In this document: one piece after another, positions 1 through 10,264 of the stretch
How positions within the stretch are numbered: position 1 is the stretch's first letter
How the letters are laid out: every line of letters begins with the position of its first letter
From: Enterococcus sp. DIV0660C
GTDB taxonomy: Bacteria; Bacillota; Bacilli; Lactobacillales; Enterococcaceae
Assembly (NCBI RefSeq): GCF_017316125.1
Contig: NZ_JAFLWA010000010.1
Span: 62,001-126,000 of the forward strand
DNA: 64,000 bases
Direction of reading: 5' to 3'
Made by a program: the position numbers and the translations under genes
Notes under the pieces: model-generated
Database searches by the model: none
Told to the model about the DNA's origin: nothing
Seen by the model: the letters and a program-made list of their open reading frames with translations, nothing else

Positions 1-30
1 CTCAAAATGTGCGACACATGGTCAAAGAAA

Positions 31-864
31 TTATTTAGTCTTGCGACGACGTACGATAAGTTTGTCTGATTGGGCTTTCTTGTTACGAGTTTTGTAACCA
101 AGAGCTGGTTGACCCCAAGGAGAAACTGGTGCTTTACGTCCGATCGGAGCTTTACCTTCACCACCACCGTGTGGGTGATCGTTAGGGTTCATTACGCTAC
201 CACGTACTGTTGGGCGTTTGCGCATCCAACGAGAGCGTCCAGCTTTACCGATGTTAATAAGTTCATGTTGTTCATTACCTACAGAACCGATAGTTGCACG
301 GCATGCAGCTAAAATCATACGAACTTCACCAGAGTTTAAGCGGATCAATACATATTTGCCTTCTTTACCAAGTACTTGAGCACTTGTACCAGCAGAACGA
401 ATTAATTGTCCACCTTTACCAGGTTTCATTTCGATGTTATGGATAACAGTACCAACTGGAATGTTTTCCAAAGGAAGAGCATTACCAACTTTGATATCTG
501 CATCTGGACCTGAAACAAGTTTCATTCCAACTTGTAGTCCTTTTGGTGCTAAGATGTAAGCTTTCACTCCATCTTCGTAGTGTACTAACGCGATGTTTGC
601 TGAACGGTTTGGATCATATTCGATCGTTTGAACAGTAGCAACAACGTTATCTTTGTTACGTTTGAAGTCGATTACGCGGTATTGACGTTTGTGTCCGCCG
701 CCTTGATGACGTACAGTGATGCGACCGTTGTTATTACGACCAGCATGGTTTTTCAATGGTTGTAACAATGATTTTTCAGGTGTTGATGTTGTGATTTCAG
801 CAAAATCAGAACCTGTCATGTTACGACGACCATTTGAGGTAGGTTTGTACTTTTTAATCGCCAC
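31..864 (-). CDS. rplB: 50S ribosomal protein L2
   Basis: L2 is a primary 23S rRNA-binding protein of the large subunit, needed for subunit association and the peptidyl transferase centre. The 277-residue product has the usual length and the conserved C-terminal loop [17 protein letters not shown] that carries the functional histidine. The start is GTG (MAIKKYKP) behind a GGAGGG ribosome binding site. It follows rplW closely in the S10 operon; the next gene, presumably rpsS, lies beyond the left edge. Confidence 0.98.
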   Translation of the reverse strand: MAIKKYKPTSNGRRNMTGSDFAEITTSTPEKSLLQPLKNHAGRNNNGRITVRHQGGGHKRQYRVIDFKRNKDNVVATVQTIEYDPNRSANIALVHYEDGVKAYILAPKGLQVGMKLVSGPDADIKVGNALPLENIPVGTVIHNIEMKPGKGGQLIRSAGTSAQVLGKEGKYVLIRLNSGEVRMILAACRATIGSVGNEQHELINIGKAGRSRWMRKRPTVRGSVMNPNDHPHGGGEGKAPIGRKAPVSPWGQPALGYKTRNKKAQSDKLIVRRRKTK

Positions 865-904
865 GTTTTTCCCTCCTATTTATAATAAGTTTTCAAGATA
901 GTGC

Positions 905-1195
905 CTATTCAGCAGCTTCGAATAATTGAATTTCTTTTGAATCTTCTGTTAATGTAACAATCGCTTTGCGACGTTTTTTAGTGTATCCCGCATGTTTGCC
1001 CATACGCTTGAATTTCGCACGAACATTCACGATGTTCACGTTTTTGACTTTAACGTCAAAAGCAGCTTCTACCGCTTGTTTTACTAAAGTTTTGTTTACG
1101 CGAGTGTCAACTTCGAAAGTATACTTTTTATCATCCATAGCAAGCATAGATTTCTCAGTGATCACTGGGCGTTTGATTACGTCTAGTAAGTTCAT
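905..1195 (-). CDS. rplW: 50S ribosomal protein L23
   Basis: L23 binds 23S rRNA at the exit-tunnel opening and is the docking point for trigger factor and the signal recognition particle. The 96-residue protein begins [16 protein letters not shown], the family N-terminus. Its ATG overlaps the rplD stop codon by one base (TAATG), so it is probably translationally coupled to rplD within the S10 operon. Confidence 0.98.
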   Translation of the reverse strand: MNLLDVIKRPVITEKSMLAMDDKKYTFEVDTRVNKTLVKQAVEAAFDVKVKNVNIVNVRAKFKRMGKHAGYTKKRRKAIVTLTEDSKEIQLFEAAE

Positions 1196-1818
1196 TATGC
1201 AAGCACCTCCTCAATTTGAGTAAGAGCAGTTTGTGTTGCTAACACTTTCACGTTAGAAACAACGTCTAGAACACTAACATTATCAGAAGTTACTACAGAA
1301 ACGTTTGATAAGTTACGTGCAGATAAAGCAGCAAACTCATTGCCAGTTTCTAAAACTACTAATACTTTAGCGTCTACAGATAAGTTAGCAAGAACTTCTT
1401 TAAATTCTTTTGTTTTTGGTGCGTCAAAGCTTAATGCGTCAACAACAACCAAGTTATTTGAAGCAACTTTTTCTGATAAAACAGATTTCATTGCTAAACG
1501 ACGAACTTTTTTAGGAAGTTTGTAGCTGTAAGAACGTGGTGTTGGTCCGAAAACTACGCCACCTCCACGCCATTGTGGTGAGCGGATAGATCCTTGACGA
1601 GCACGACCTGTTCCTTTTTGACGCCATGGTTTACGTCCACCGCCGCGAACAGCGCTACGATTTTTAACCGCATGTGTTCCTTGTCTTAATGAAGCACGTT
1701 GCATAACGATTGCATCGTAAACAACACTTTCATTAGGTTCGATTCCGAAAATTTCTTCGTTAAGTGTGATTTCACCGTTTTGGCTACCATCTTGTTTGAA
1801 TAATGCTACATTCGGCAT
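1195..1818 (-). CDS. rplD: 50S ribosomal protein L4
   Basis: L4 is an early-assembly 23S rRNA-binding protein whose long loop lines the exit tunnel. At 207 residues it has normal length. The basic, glycine-rich loop is visible around residues 60-90 ([18 protein letters not shown]). The lysine and glycine positions where macrolide-resistance changes are known lie here and look unaltered. Start ATG has GGAGGAACTAAGGA upstream. L4 is known to repress its own operon in other bacteria, which makes the rpsJ leader at 2811-2975 a candidate target. Confidence 0.98.
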   Translation of the reverse strand: MPNVALFKQDGSQNGEITLNEEIFGIEPNESVVYDAIVMQRASLRQGTHAVKNRSAVRGGGRKPWRQKGTGRARQGSIRSPQWRGGGVVFGPTPRSYSYKLPKKVRRLAMKSVLSEKVASNNLVVVDALSFDAPKTKEFKEVLANLSVDAKVLVVLETGNEFAALSARNLSNVSVVTSDNVSVLDVVSNVKVLATQTALTQIEEVLA

Positions 1819-1845
1819 TCCTTAGTTCCTCCTTTCTTCCTACTA

Positions 1846-2475
1846 TTATTTAGCTTTCACAGCTGATTTGATAGTGATTAATGATTTCTTAGCTCCAGGA
1901 ACGTTACCTTTAATTAAGATTACGTTTCTTTCTGCGTCAACGCGAACAACTTCCAAGTTTTGGATTGTCACGCGGTTGCCACCCATACGGCCAGCAAGAC
2001 GTTTATTTTTGAATACACGGTTAGGTGCAACTGGACCCATTGACCCAGGACGACGATGGTAACGAGAACCGTGAGCCATTGGTCCGCGGCTTTGGCCGTG
2101 ACGTTTGATAACCCCTTGGAATCCTTTACCTTTCGTAGTACCTGTTACATCAATAATGTCTCCTGCTTGGAAAACATCTACTGTAACTTCTTTTCCTACT
2201 TCATATTCTCCTAGCTCAACATTTTTGAATTCACGAATGAAGCGCTTAGGAGCCGTGTTTGCTTTTGCAACATGACCTTTCGCAGGTTTGTTTGATAAAA
2301 CTTCACGCATATCTTGGTAACCAACTTGAATAGCTTCGTAGCCATCAGTTTCCATTGTTTTCACTTGTAGTACTACGTTTGGAGTAGCTTCTACAACAGT
2401 TACTGGAATTAATTCACCAGATTCAGTGAAGATTTGTGTCATTCCCACTTTTTTCCCTAAGATTCCTTTGGTCAT
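1846..2475 (-). CDS. rplC: 50S ribosomal protein L3
   Basis: L3 binds near the 3' end of 23S rRNA and its central extension reaches the peptidyl transferase centre. The 209-residue product starts [16 protein letters not shown] and contains the diagnostic stretch [20 protein letters not shown], part of the loop that approaches the catalytic site. The ATG is preceded by GGAGGTGTACTC. It sits between rpsJ and rplD in the S10 operon. Confidence 0.98.
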   Translation of the reverse strand: MTKGILGKKVGMTQIFTESGELIPVTVVEATPNVVLQVKTMETDGYEAIQVGYQDMREVLSNKPAKGHVAKANTAPKRFIREFKNVELGEYEVGKEVTVDVFQAGDIIDVTGTTKGKGFQGVIKRHGQSRGPMAHGSRYHRRPGSMGPVAPNRVFKNKRLAGRMGGNRVTIQNLEVVRVDAERNVILIKGNVPGAKKSLITIKSAVKAK

Positions 2476-2501
2476 GAGTACACCTCCATTAATTTAATTT
2501 T

Positions 2502-2810
2502 TTATAGTTTGATTTCGATGTTTACACCAGATGGTAAGTCTAGCTTCATCAAAGCATCAACAGTTTTTGGTGTTGGGTTCACAATGTCAATTAGACGTTT
2601 GTGAGTACGCATTTCGAATTGTTCGCGAGAATCTTTGTATTTATGAGTCGCACGAATAACAGTGTAAAGACTACGTTCTGTTGGTAATGGAATTGGACCA
2701 GATACACTAGCTCCAGTTCTTTTTGCAGTTTCTACAATTTTATCCGCTGATTGATCTAAAATACGGTGTTCATACGCTTTTAAACGGATACGAATTTTTT
2801 GTTTTGCCAT
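2502..2810 (-). CDS. rpsJ: 30S ribosomal protein S10 (NusE)
   Basis: S10 is a head protein of the small subunit and also acts as NusE in transcription antitermination. I start it at [15 protein letters not shown] (102 residues, family length) behind GGAGGGAACAAG. The open frame continues 39 codons further upstream, but that part covers the untranslated leader and matches no S10. It is the first gene of the S10 operon, with a strong promoter at 2980-3008. Confidence 0.98.
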   Translation of the reverse strand: MAKQKIRIRLKAYEHRILDQSADKIVETAKRTGASVSGPIPLPTERSLYTVIRATHKYKDSREQFEMRTHKRLIDIVNPTPKTVDALMKLDLPSGVNIEIKL

Positions 2811-2979
2811 CTTGTTCCCTCCTTCGCCTATTTTGAAAAGTAGACATAGCTCCACGAAAATTTCCGTCACGCTCGTTCGTGGCAAAGCGTCCGGGCGTGT
2901 CGCAACCTCTCGTTTCTTAGCCGACAAGAATCAACCTGATTCCGTCTGTGCAATTCACCAAGGTAAACGCACCTTTGTA

Positions 2980-3008
2980 ATTATAGTATATTAAAACATA
3001 CAACGCAA
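2980..3008 (-). promoter_or_regulatory. Promoter of the S10 operon
   Basis: On the minus strand TTGCGT and TATAAT are separated by exactly 17 bases. Transcription should start near 2973, which leaves a leader of about 160 nt before rpsJ. The leader is visibly richer in G and C than its surroundings. Such leaders are autoregulatory targets of ribosomal proteins (L4) in other bacteria; here that is inference. Confidence 0.8.
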
Positions 3009-3061
3009 GGCTTTTTCTTTGGAAATTCAATTTATTTTCATATTTTTTCATAAAGAAAAGA

Positions 3062-3104
3062 AAAAGCTCGAAACAATCACTAACAATGATTGTTTCGAGC
3101 TTTT
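3062..3104 (-). terminator. Terminator downstream of tuf
   Basis: A perfect 18-bp inverted repeat (arms 3062-3079 and 3087-3104, 7-nt loop) is followed on the minus strand by a T-rich run. It ends the rpsL-rpsG-fusA-tuf unit before the S10 promoter. Confidence 0.9.
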
Positions 3105-3142
3105 AAGTCCGAATATAATGTTGCTTTGAGTAAGCTTAAAAA

Positions 3143-4330
3143 TTAAGCTTTGATTTCAGTAACGACACCAGCACCAACTGTACGTCCGCCTTCACGGATT
3201 GAGAATTTAGTACCGTTTTCGATAGCGATTGGGTGAATTAATTCAACTTCCATAGTTACGTTGTCGCCAGGCATAACCATTTCAGTTCCTTCTGGTAATT
3301 CAACAACACCAGTTACGTCTGTTGTACGGAAGTAGAATTGTGGACGGTAGTTAGTGAAGAATGGAGTATGACGTCCACCTTCTTCTTTAGTCAACACGTA
3401 TACTTCTGCAGAGAATTTTGTATGAGGTGTGATTGTACCTGGTTTAGCTAAAACTTGACCACGTTGGATATCATCACGTGAAACACCACGTAATAAAGCA
3501 CCAATGTTATCGCCTGCTTCAGCGTAATCCAATAATTTACGGAACATTTCAACACCAGTTACAGTTGTTTTTGAAGTTTCTTCAGCAATACCAACAACTT
3601 CAACTTCGTCACCAACGCGAACTTGTCCACGTTCAACACGGCCAGTTGCAACAGTACCACGACCAGTGATTGAGAATACATCTTCAACTGGCATCATGAA
3701 TGGTTTGTCGTTGTCACGTTCTGGAGTTGGGATATATTCGTCAACTGCAGCCATTAATTCAAGGATTTTTTCTTCGTATGAAGCGTCGCCTTCTAAAGCT
3801 TTCAAAGCTGAACCAGCAACAACAGGAACATCGTCACCAGGGAATTCGTATTCTGTTAATAAGTCACGAACTTCCATTTCAACTAATTCTAATAATTCTT
3901 CATCGTCAACCATGTCAACTTTGTTCAAGAATACAACGATGTAAGGAACACCAACTTGACGTGACAATAGAATATGTTCACGAGTTTGAGGCATAGGACC
4001 ATCAGCAGCAGAAACTACTAAGATAGCTCCATCCATTTGTGCAGCACCAGTGATCATGTTTTTAACGTAGTCCGCGTGTCCTGGGCAGTCAACGTGAGCA
4101 TAGTGACGTGTGTCAGTTTCATATTCAACGTGAGCTGTTGAGATAGTGATTCCGCGTTCACGTTCTTCTGGAGCACCATCGATTTGATCGTAAGCCATAG
4201 CTTGGCCGCCGTTTTTCTTAGATAGTACAGTTGTGATTGCAGCTGTTAATGTAGTTTTACCATGGTCAACGTGGCCAATAGTACCAATGTTAACGTGTGG
4301 TTTAGAACGGTCAAATTTTTCTTTTGCCAT
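3143..4330 (-). CDS. tuf: Elongation factor Tu
   Basis: EF-Tu delivers aminoacyl-tRNA to the ribosomal A site with GTP hydrolysis. The 395-residue protein has the G-domain motifs [17 protein letters not shown] and NKVD, followed by the two beta-barrel domains. I start it at [14 protein letters not shown] behind GGAGGACATTTTAAA; a 22-codon in-frame extension upstream has no ribosome binding site and no family match. It lies 172 bp downstream of fusA and has its own strong terminator. Confidence 0.98.
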   Translation of the reverse strand: MAKEKFDRSKPHVNIGTIGHVDHGKTTLTAAITTVLSKKNGGQAMAYDQIDGAPEERERGITISTAHVEYETDTRHYAHVDCPGHADYVKNMITGAAQMDGAILVVSAADGPMPQTREHILLSRQVGVPYIVVFLNKVDMVDDEELLELVEMEVRDLLTEYEFPGDDVPVVAGSALKALEGDASYEEKILELMAAVDEYIPTPERDNDKPFMMPVEDVFSITGRGTVATGRVERGQVRVGDEVEVVGIAEETSKTTVTGVEMFRKLLDYAEAGDNIGALLRGVSRDDIQRGQVLAKPGTITPHTKFSAEVYVLTKEEGGRHTPFFTNYRPQFYFRTTDVTGVVELPEGTEMVMPGDNVTMEVELIHPIAIENGTKFSIREGGRTVGAGVVTEIKA

Positions 4331-4379
4331 TTTAAAATGTCCTCCCAAAATACAATATAATTTTTTATTTATCTGATAG

Positions 4380-4500
4380 GAACATGATGTACTCAACGTA
4401 CATCACATGCCCATATCATCGATAGTTATTTTACACGAAACTATATTAAAAATATAGTCTCTTTAGATAATCTCTTTACGTGATTATCAAGTTTTTAAGA
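4380..4500 (-). other. fusA-tuf spacer with three short hairpins
   Basis: The spacer contains three small inverted repeats: GATGTAC/GTACATC (4386-4404), an 8-bp ACTATATT repeat near 4440-4458, and GATAATC/GATTATC near 4467-4489. None has the GC-rich stem plus T run of a clear terminator, and I see no convincing promoter. They may tune the ratio of tuf to fusA message. Confidence 0.35.
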
Positions 4501-4502
4501 AA

Positions 4503-6590
4503 TTATTCAGCTTTTCCGCCGTTTTTCTTAATGATTTCTTCTTGAACTGATTTTGGTACATCTTCGTAGTGGTCAAATGTCATAGTAAACGTACCACGAC
4601 CTTGAGTAGCTGAACGAAGCGTTGTAGCATAACCAAACATTTCAGCAAGAGGAACCATAGCACGAACAACTTGTTGTCCGCCAGCGCGAGCTTCCATACC
4701 TTCAACGCGACCACGACGTGCAGTAACGTGTCCCATAACATCACCTAAGTAATCTTCTGGAATAACTACTTCAACAGCCATAATTGGTTCAAGGATAACT
4801 GGATTAGCTTTCTTAGCTGCCGCACGTAATGCCATAGAAGCAGCAACGCGGAAGGCAGTTTCATTTGAATCGACATCATGGTATGAACCATCGTAAAGTT
4901 TTGCTTTGATATCAACTAATGGATATCCAGCTAAGACACCATTTTCCATAGCATCTTTCAAACCTGTTTCAACAGCTGGGATGTATTCACGTGGAACAAC
5001 CCCACCGACGATTGCATTTTCAAATTCAAAGCCGCCGCCTTCTTCGTTTGGAGTAAATTCAATCCATACATGACCGTATTGACCTTTACCACCAGACTGA
5101 CGTACAAACTTACCTTCGGCTTGAGTACCAGCACGGAAAGTTTCACGGTAAGATACTTGAGGAGCACCTACGTTAGCTTCAACTTTAAATTCGCGACGCA
5201 TACGGTCTACGATAATGTCTAAGTGAAGTTCACCCATACCAGCGATAACAGTTTCGCCTGTTTCCACGTTTGTTTCAGCACGGAAAGTAGGATCTTCTTC
5301 AGATAGTTTTTGAAGAGCAACACCCATTTTATCTTGGTCAGCTTTTGATTTAGGTTCAATAGCGACTTGGATAACTGGTTCTGGGAATTCCATTGATTCA
5401 AGAATTACTAAATTCTTTTCGTCACAAAGTGTGTCCCCAGTTGTTGTATCTTTCAAACCAACAGCAGCAGCGATATCTCCAGCGTAAACTTCAGAGATTT
5501 CTGAACGTGAGTTAGCGTGCATCTGTAAGATACGACCAACACGTTCGCGTTTGCCTTTTGTTGCGTTTTGTACGTATGAACCTGATTTTAAAACACCAGA
5601 GTACACACGGAAGAAAGTTAAACGACCTACGAATGGGTCAGTCATAACTTTAAATGCTAATGCTGAGAATGGAGCTTCATCGTCTGCAGGACGTAGAACT
5701 TCTTCATCAGTTTTAGGATCAATCCCTTTAATAGCAGGAATATCTAATGGTGATGGTAAGTAATCAAGAACAGCGTCCAATAACAATTGAACCCCTTTAT
5801 TCTTGAATGCTGAACCACACAATACTGGATAGAAGTCTACATTAAGTGTTGCACGACGAATACCTTCTTTTAACTCAGCTTCAGTGATTTCTTCACCTTC
5901 TAAGTATTTCAAAGTAAGTTCTTCATCAGTTTCAGCAACTGCTTCAACTAATTTTTCGCGCCATTCTTCAGCTAGTTCAAGATATTCTTCTGGAATTTCT
6001 CGTTCTTCAATTTCAGTACCTAAATCATTTGTATAGATTTCAGCCTTCATTGTTACAAGGTCAATAATTCCTGTGAAGTCATCTTCAGCACCAATTGGTA
6101 ATTGAATTGGGTGAGCATTTGCTTGCAAACGGTCATGTAAAGTTGATACTGAATATAAGAAGTCAGCACCGATCTTATCCATTTTGTTTGCAAATACAAT
6201 ACGAGGTACACCATAAGTTGTAGCTTGACGCCAAACTGTTTCAGTTTGAGGTTCTACACCTGATTGTGCATCAAGAACTGTAACAGCACCATCAAGTACA
6301 CGTAATGAACGTTCAACTTCAACAGTGAAGTCTACGTGTCCTGGTGTGTCAATGATGTTGATTCGGTGACCCTTCCATTGTGCAGTTGTTGCAGCAGAAG
6401 TGATCGTAATTCCACGTTCTTGTTCTTGTTCCATCCAGTCCATTTGTGAAGCTCCTTCATGAGTTTCACCAATTTTATGGATTTTACCAGTATAGTACAA
6501 GATACGTTCAGTAGCAGTTGTTTTACCAGCATCAATATGGGCCATGATACCGATATTACGAGTATTATCTAAAGAAAATTCTCTGGTCAT
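4503..6590 (-). CDS. fusA: Elongation factor G
   Basis: EF-G is the GTPase that drives translocation and, with RRF, ribosome recycling. The 695-residue protein shows AHIDAGKTT (P loop), DTPGHVDF and NKMD in the G domain, then domains II to V to the normal C-terminus. Start [15 protein letters not shown] is preceded by AAGGAGA. It is the third gene of the str operon (rpsL-rpsG-fusA-tuf). Confidence 0.98.
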   Translation of the reverse strand: MTREFSLDNTRNIGIMAHIDAGKTTATERILYYTGKIHKIGETHEGASQMDWMEQEQERGITITSAATTAQWKGHRINIIDTPGHVDFTVEVERSLRVLDGAVTVLDAQSGVEPQTETVWRQATTYGVPRIVFANKMDKIGADFLYSVSTLHDRLQANAHPIQLPIGAEDDFTGIIDLVTMKAEIYTNDLGTEIEEREIPEEYLELAEEWREKLVEAVAETDEELTLKYLEGEEITEAELKEGIRRATLNVDFYPVLCGSAFKNKGVQLLLDAVLDYLPSPLDIPAIKGIDPKTDEEVLRPADDEAPFSALAFKVMTDPFVGRLTFFRVYSGVLKSGSYVQNATKGKRERVGRILQMHANSRSEISEVYAGDIAAAVGLKDTTTGDTLCDEKNLVILESMEFPEPVIQVAIEPKSKADQDKMGVALQKLSEEDPTFRAETNVETGETVIAGMGELHLDIIVDRMRREFKVEANVGAPQVSYRETFRAGTQAEGKFVRQSGGKGQYGHVWIEFTPNEEGGGFEFENAIVGGVVPREYIPAVETGLKDAMENGVLAGYPLVDIKAKLYDGSYHDVDSNETAFRVAASMALRAAAKKANPVILEPIMAVEVVIPEDYLGDVMGHVTARRGRVEGMEARAGGQQVVRAMVPLAEMFGYATTLRSATQGRGTFTMTFDHYEDVPKSVQEEIIKKNGGKAE

Positions 6591-6647
6591 TCTCCTTGTT
6601 TCTCCTCTCTTTACTATCTAGTTGCTAAAAATAAGGACATCTTCTGA

Positions 6648-6666
6648 GGTCGGCATAAAGCCGACC
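6648..6666 (-). repeat. Hairpin in the rpsG-fusA spacer
   Basis: GGTCGGC and GCCGACC form a perfect 7-bp GC-rich stem with a 5-nt loop and no T run. It is not a terminator. In Escherichia coli S7 represses its operon through an intercistronic str mRNA structure, so this could be a functional counterpart (inference). Confidence 0.4.
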
Positions 6667-6680
6667 AAACAGAGAGAATC

Positions 6681-7151
6681 TTACCAGCGGTAGTGAGCAA
6701 ACGCACGGTTAGCATCTGCCATTTTATGAGTGTCTTCACGTTTTTTAACAGAAGCACCTGTATTGTTTGCAGCATCCATGATTTCTTTAGCTAGACGTTC
6801 TTCCATTGTGTGTTCACCGCGCAAGCGAGCGTAGTTTACTACCCAACGAAGACCTAGAGTTGTACGACGTTCAGGGCGAACTTCAACTGGTACTTGATAG
6901 TTTGAACCCCCAACACGACGTGCTTTAACTTCAAGAACAGGCATTACATTTTTCATTGCTTGTTCAAACACTTCTAATGGATCGTTACCTGTAGATTCTT
7001 TGATTAAATCAAAGGCATTATAGATAATGTTAGCTGCAATCCCGCGTTTTCCATCAACCATTACACGGTTGATTAAGCGAGTTACTAATTTTGAGTTATA
7101 AATAGGATCTGGTAAAACATCACGTTTTGCAACAGGACCTTTACGTGGCAT
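6681..7151 (-). CDS. rpsG: 30S ribosomal protein S7
   Basis: S7 nucleates assembly of the 30S head and contacts the E-site tRNA. The 156-residue protein starts [20 protein letters not shown], as in other Firmicutes, behind GGAGGAGTTACGG, and ends with the family tail NRAFAHYRW. It is the second gene of the str operon, 90 bp downstream of rpsL. Confidence 0.98.
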   Translation of the reverse strand: MPRKGPVAKRDVLPDPIYNSKLVTRLINRVMVDGKRGIAANIIYNAFDLIKESTGNDPLEVFEQAMKNVMPVLEVKARRVGGSNYQVPVEVRPERRTTLGLRWVVNYARLRGEHTMEERLAKEIMDAANNTGASVKKREDTHKMADANRAFAHYRW

Positions 7152-7241
7152 CCGTAACTCCTCCTTCCGAAATATAGTTCTTAGTATTTACCTCTTATAT
7201 AGAAGTAAAGTTTAATTGTTTGTTTGGCTAATTAATTAAAA

Positions 7242-7655
7242 TTAAGCTTTAGGTTTCTTAGTACCGTATTTAGAACGGCTTTGTTTACGATCGTTAACAC
7301 CAGCAGTATCTAGTGCACCACGAACGATGTGGTAACGTACCCCTGGTAAGTCTTTTACACGTCCACCGCGTAATAATACAACGCTATGTTCTTGTAAGTT
7401 ATGACCAATCCCTGGGATATAAGCAGTAACTTCAATCAAGTTTGACAAACGAACACGAGCATATTTACGTAAAGCTGAGTTCGGTTTTTTAGGTGTCATA
7501 GTTCCCACACGAGTTGCTACCCCACGTTTTTGAGGAGAGTTCACGTTAGTTTGAGTTTTCTTAAAGCTGTTATATCCTTTGTTCAAAGCAGGTGAATTTG
7601 ATTTTTCCACCTTTGATTTACGAGGTTTACGTACTAATTGGTTAATTGTAGGCAT
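7242..7655 (-). CDS. rpsL: 30S ribosomal protein S12
   Basis: S12 sits at the decoding centre and controls fidelity. The true start is [14 protein letters not shown] (137 residues) behind AAGGAGGAAACAAGGA. A 33-codon in-frame extension upstream is leader sequence. The motif [11 protein letters not shown] around residues 54-64 has lysine at the classic streptomycin-resistance position, so the protein is the sensitive type there. It contains the insert [11 protein letters not shown] typical of Firmicutes. Confidence 0.98.
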   Translation of the reverse strand: MPTINQLVRKPRKSKVEKSNSPALNKGYNSFKKTQTNVNSPQKRGVATRVGTMTPKKPNSALRKYARVRLSNLIEVTAYIPGIGHNLQEHSVVLLRGGRVKDLPGVRYHIVRGALDTAGVNDRKQSRSKYGTKKPKA

Positions 7656-7748
7656 TCCTTGTTTCCTCCTTCCCTCATTCGCATCTAGTTCCACACATCC
7701 AGGTGGTTCTTTTTTTGCGATAAAAAATAAATGCAATGTCTGCATCTT

Positions 7749-7795
7749 TATCAAATATGCTTTGATAAACAGTCAGCACGTCTCTTTACAGAGAC
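7749..7795 (-). promoter_or_regulatory. rpsL leader with two inverted repeats
   Basis: The rpsL leader carries TATCAAA/TTTGATA (7749-7767) and GTCTCT/AGAGAC (7780-7795) in tandem. Both are small stem-loops close to the transcription start; their function is unknown. Confidence 0.4.
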
Positions 7796-7817
7796 CTGTA
7801 GATAAAGCACCTTCGTT

Positions 7818-7846
7818 AGAATAGCATGAATGAAAACCCATGTCAA
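7818..7846 (-). promoter_or_regulatory. Promoter of the str operon
   Basis: On the minus strand a consensus TTGACA is followed after 17 bases by TATTCT. It lies about 160 bp upstream of rpsL and should drive rpsL-rpsG-fusA-tuf. The divergent rpiA begins 120 bp away. Confidence 0.85.
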
Positions 7847-7965
7847 CTTGTTCCATATTTTTTTTGAAAATCATTCAAATTGACTCTAAAGAAAGGTATC
7901 TTTTTACTGAAATAAACGCTAAAATAAGCTGGAAAGCTCAAACTCAAAAAAAGGGGAAAGCAAAC

Positions 7966-8655
7966 ATGAATCTAAAACAACAGGCTGGTATCGAAGCCGC
8001 AAAATTTGTCAAAGATGGTATGATCGTTGGTCTCGGAACTGGATCTACTGCTTATTATATGGTAGAAGAACTTGGTCGCCGGATGAGAGAAGAGGGACTA
8101 AAAATCGTAGGTGTAACAACATCAAATGCAACGAAAGAACAAGCCGAAAAACTCGGTATTCCATTAAAGAGTATTGATGATGTTGTTGAAGTTGACCTAA
8201 CGATTGATGGTGCAGACGAAATCAGTACTGATTTTCAAGGAATTAAAGGCGGAGGTGCGGCCTTACTATTCGAAAAAATCGTCGCTACCTATTCAAAAGA
8301 AACGATTTGGATCGTCGATGAATCAAAACTAGTCGAAAAACTCGGGAATTTTCCTCTCCCTGTTGAAGTTATCCCATATGGTTCACAACAGTTGCTACGT
8401 CTATTTGAAGCAAAAGGTTTTCATCCAGTTTTACGAAAAACAACGAATGGTGAAACCCTTAAAACTGATAGTGGACATTTCATTATTGATTTACATCTTC
8501 AAACTATTGAACAGCCAGAAACACTTGCCGACTACTTAGATAATCTTGTTGGTGTTGTTGAACATGGCTTATTCTTGAATCTTGTTTCAAAAGTAGTTGT
8601 CGGATCTGACAATGGAGTGCAAATTTTGGATACACCACACGCTCCTAAAGTATAG
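7966..8655 (+). CDS. rpiA: Ribose-5-phosphate isomerase A
   Basis: RpiA interconverts ribose 5-phosphate and ribulose 5-phosphate in the pentose phosphate pathway. The 229-residue protein has [11 protein letters not shown] (phosphate-binding loop), DGADEI with the catalytic acid region, and KGGGAAL. I start it at [18 protein letters not shown] with AAGGGGAAAG upstream; the frame stays open 42 codons further 5' but that part overlaps the divergent str promoter. The nearby nucleoside block supplies ribose phosphate through deoB, so the metabolic context fits. Confidence 0.96.
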   Translation: MNLKQQAGIEAAKFVKDGMIVGLGTGSTAYYMVEELGRRMREEGLKIVGVTTSNATKEQAEKLGIPLKSIDDVVEVDLTIDGADEISTDFQGIKGGGAALLFEKIVATYSKETIWIVDESKLVEKLGNFPLPVEVIPYGSQQLLRLFEAKGFHPVLRKTTNGETLKTDSGHFIIDLHLQTIEQPETLADYLDNLVGVVEHGLFLNLVSKVVVGSDNGVQILDTPHAPKV

Positions 8656-8772
8656 TATTTCCAGATAAACCTTCTAGATAAAATCCGCTAAAATACTATC
8701 TTTTTTATGGACTTTATGCTAAATTTTTACTATTGTATTCTGTTTAAAAATCACCGCTAGAAAGGAATCATC

Positions 8773-9354
8773 ATGAAAATTATTGGTTATGCACGCACAA
8801 CCATAAACGATGTTGATTTAACAACTCAGGTTGAACAACTATCTACCTTTGGTTGTCAGGAAATTTTCCATGAAACGTACGAATCAAAAGATGCTGAGAC
8901 AATGATCAAATTAGAATCCGTCATTGAACAAATGCAACAAGGAGACACACTTGTCATTTGCCAACTGCATCGTCTTGGCAAATCAACGAGACAATTAACG
9001 GAATTCACAAAACTTTTTAACGATCGTGGGCTTCACTTAGTAAGTATTGCCGAAGAAATCGATACTCGTAAACCAATGGGCAAAATTTACTTTCAATTGA
9101 TGGAAGGTCTAGCTACGATGGAATGCTCATTGATTAAAGAACGTACTTTAATTGGCTTGAATGAAGCACGTAAAAAAGGAAAAATTGGTGGTCGTCCTAA
9201 AATTGATGCCAAAACTATCAAAAAAATTCGTCGTCTTTATTATGAAAAAAAAGAAACAATCCAATTTATTTCATCAAAATGTGGGGTTTCTGTTGGAACT
9301 TGCTATAAATATATAAATCTTCCAGAAAAAGATATTGAGCAATTATATAATTAA
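8773..9354 (+). CDS. Serine-recombinase-like protein with altered active site
   Basis: This 193-residue protein has the layout of Tn3-type resolvases: an N-terminal catalytic fold (about 1-125) and a C-terminal helix-turn-helix (about 140-185, GGRPKIDAKTIKKI). The family motif Y-x-R-x-S at the N-terminus reads YARTT here, so the nucleophile serine 10 is threonine. The motif DRLGR reads HRLGK, which changes the expected aspartate and second arginine (residues 66 and 70). It may therefore bind DNA without recombining. No transposase, integrase or repeat flanks it; it sits between housekeeping genes rpiA and gpmA. It ends at a clear terminator. Confidence 0.85.
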   Translation: MKIIGYARTTINDVDLTTQVEQLSTFGCQEIFHETYESKDAETMIKLESVIEQMQQGDTLVICQLHRLGKSTRQLTEFTKLFNDRGLHLVSIAEEIDTRKPMGKIYFQLMEGLATMECSLIKERTLIGLNEARKKGKIGGRPKIDAKTIKKIRRLYYEKKETIQFISSKCGVSVGTCYKYINLPEKDIEQLYN

Positions 9355-9358
9355 TTAA

Positions 9359-9394
9359 AAATAAGTAATCTTTTCGAAGATTGCTTATTTTTTT
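9359..9394 (+). terminator. Terminator after the recombinase-like gene
   Basis: A 14-bp stem with one G-U pair (arms 9359-9372 and 9377-9390) and a TTCG loop is followed by a T run. It separates this gene from gpmA. Confidence 0.85.
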
Positions 9395-9519
9395 ATATTT
9401 TTTGCGTATCTGAACCTAATCTTCTATCATTTTCAATGGAAATCTTTTCAAAAAAATTGTACAATAAACAAGAACTGAAATTTTCAGAAATAAATATATT
9501 TTAAAAAGGAGCACAAAAC

Positions 9520-10206
9520 ATGCCAAAATTAGTTTTTTCTCGTCACGGTCTTAGTGAATGGAATGCTTTAAACCAATTTACTGGTTGGGCTGATGTAAAC
9601 TTAGCACCAGAAGGTATCGAAGAAGCAAAAGAAGGCGGACGCAAAATCAAAGAAGCTGGAATCGAATTTGACATTGCCTATACTTCTGTTTTAACTCGTG
9701 CCATCAAAACTTGTAACCTTATCTTAGAATACTCAGATCAACTTTGGGTACCTCAAGTAAAATCATGGCGCTTAAACGAACGTCACTATGGTAAATTACA
9801 AGGTTTGAACAAAAAAGAAACTGCTGAAAAATATGGTGACGAACAAGTTCATATTTGGCGCCGTTCTTACGACACTCTTCCTCCATTATTGGATGAAACT
9901 GACGAAGGTTCAGCTGCAAACGAACGTCGTTACGCTATGTTAGACAAACGCGATATCCCTGGTGGCGAAAACTTAAAAGTTACTTTGGAACGTGCTTTAC
10001 CATTCTGGCAAGATCATATTGCTCCAGCATTACTAGATGACAAAACTGTTTTAGTAGCTGCACATGGTAACTCATTACGCGCTTTAGCAAAACATATTGA
10101 AGGTATCTCTGACGAAGACATCATGGATCTTGAAATTCCAACAGGTCAACCACTTGTTTATGAATTGAATGATGATCTAACTGTTGCTAAAAAATACTAC
10201 TTATAA
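9520..10206 (+). CDS. gpmA: 2,3-bisphosphoglycerate-dependent phosphoglycerate mutase
   Basis: GpmA interconverts 3- and 2-phosphoglycerate in glycolysis through a phosphohistidine. The 228-residue protein has the RHGLSEWN motif (catalytic His near residue 9), the second active-site region VLTRAIKT, and [10 protein letters not shown] with the second catalytic histidine. The start lies behind AAAAGGAGCACAAAAC. It is monocistronic, ending at a bidirectional terminator shared with the convergent alcohol dehydrogenase. Confidence 0.98.
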   Translation: MPKLVFSRHGLSEWNALNQFTGWADVNLAPEGIEEAKEGGRKIKEAGIEFDIAYTSVLTRAIKTCNLILEYSDQLWVPQVKSWRLNERHYGKLQGLNKKETAEKYGDEQVHIWRRSYDTLPPLLDETDEGSAANERRYAMLDKRDIPGGENLKVTLERALPFWQDHIAPALLDDKTVLVAAHGNSLRALAKHIEGISDEDIMDLEIPTGQPLVYELNDDLTVAKKYYL

Positions 10207-10225
10207 TTTTTATTGATTATAAGCC

Positions 10226-10262
10226 AAAAAAGGAGTGGCGATTTTATCGCCACTCCTTTTTT
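10226..10262. terminator. Bidirectional terminator between gpmA and the alcohol dehydrogenase
   Basis: A perfect 17-bp repeat (10226-10242 and 10246-10262) with a GC-rich core GGAGTGGCGAT, a 3-nt loop, and A and T runs on its flanks, placed between convergent genes. Confidence 0.92.
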
Positions 10263-10264
10263 AA

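Noticed and set aside
2811-2927. 39-codon N-terminal extension of S10
   Set aside because: It has no ribosome binding site, matches no S10 protein and lies in the untranslated leader downstream of the mapped promoter motif.
3472-3487. TCACGTGAAACA inside tuf as a parS site
   Set aside because: Only 12 of 16 positions match and the codons explain the sequence.
7656-7754. 33-codon N-terminal extension of S12
   Set aside because: The family start MPTINQLV has a strong ribosome binding site; the extension is leader sequence with hairpins.
8773-9354. Recombinase-like gene as evidence of a transposon or integron
   Set aside because: No inverted repeats, transposase, target duplication or cargo genes are visible around it.
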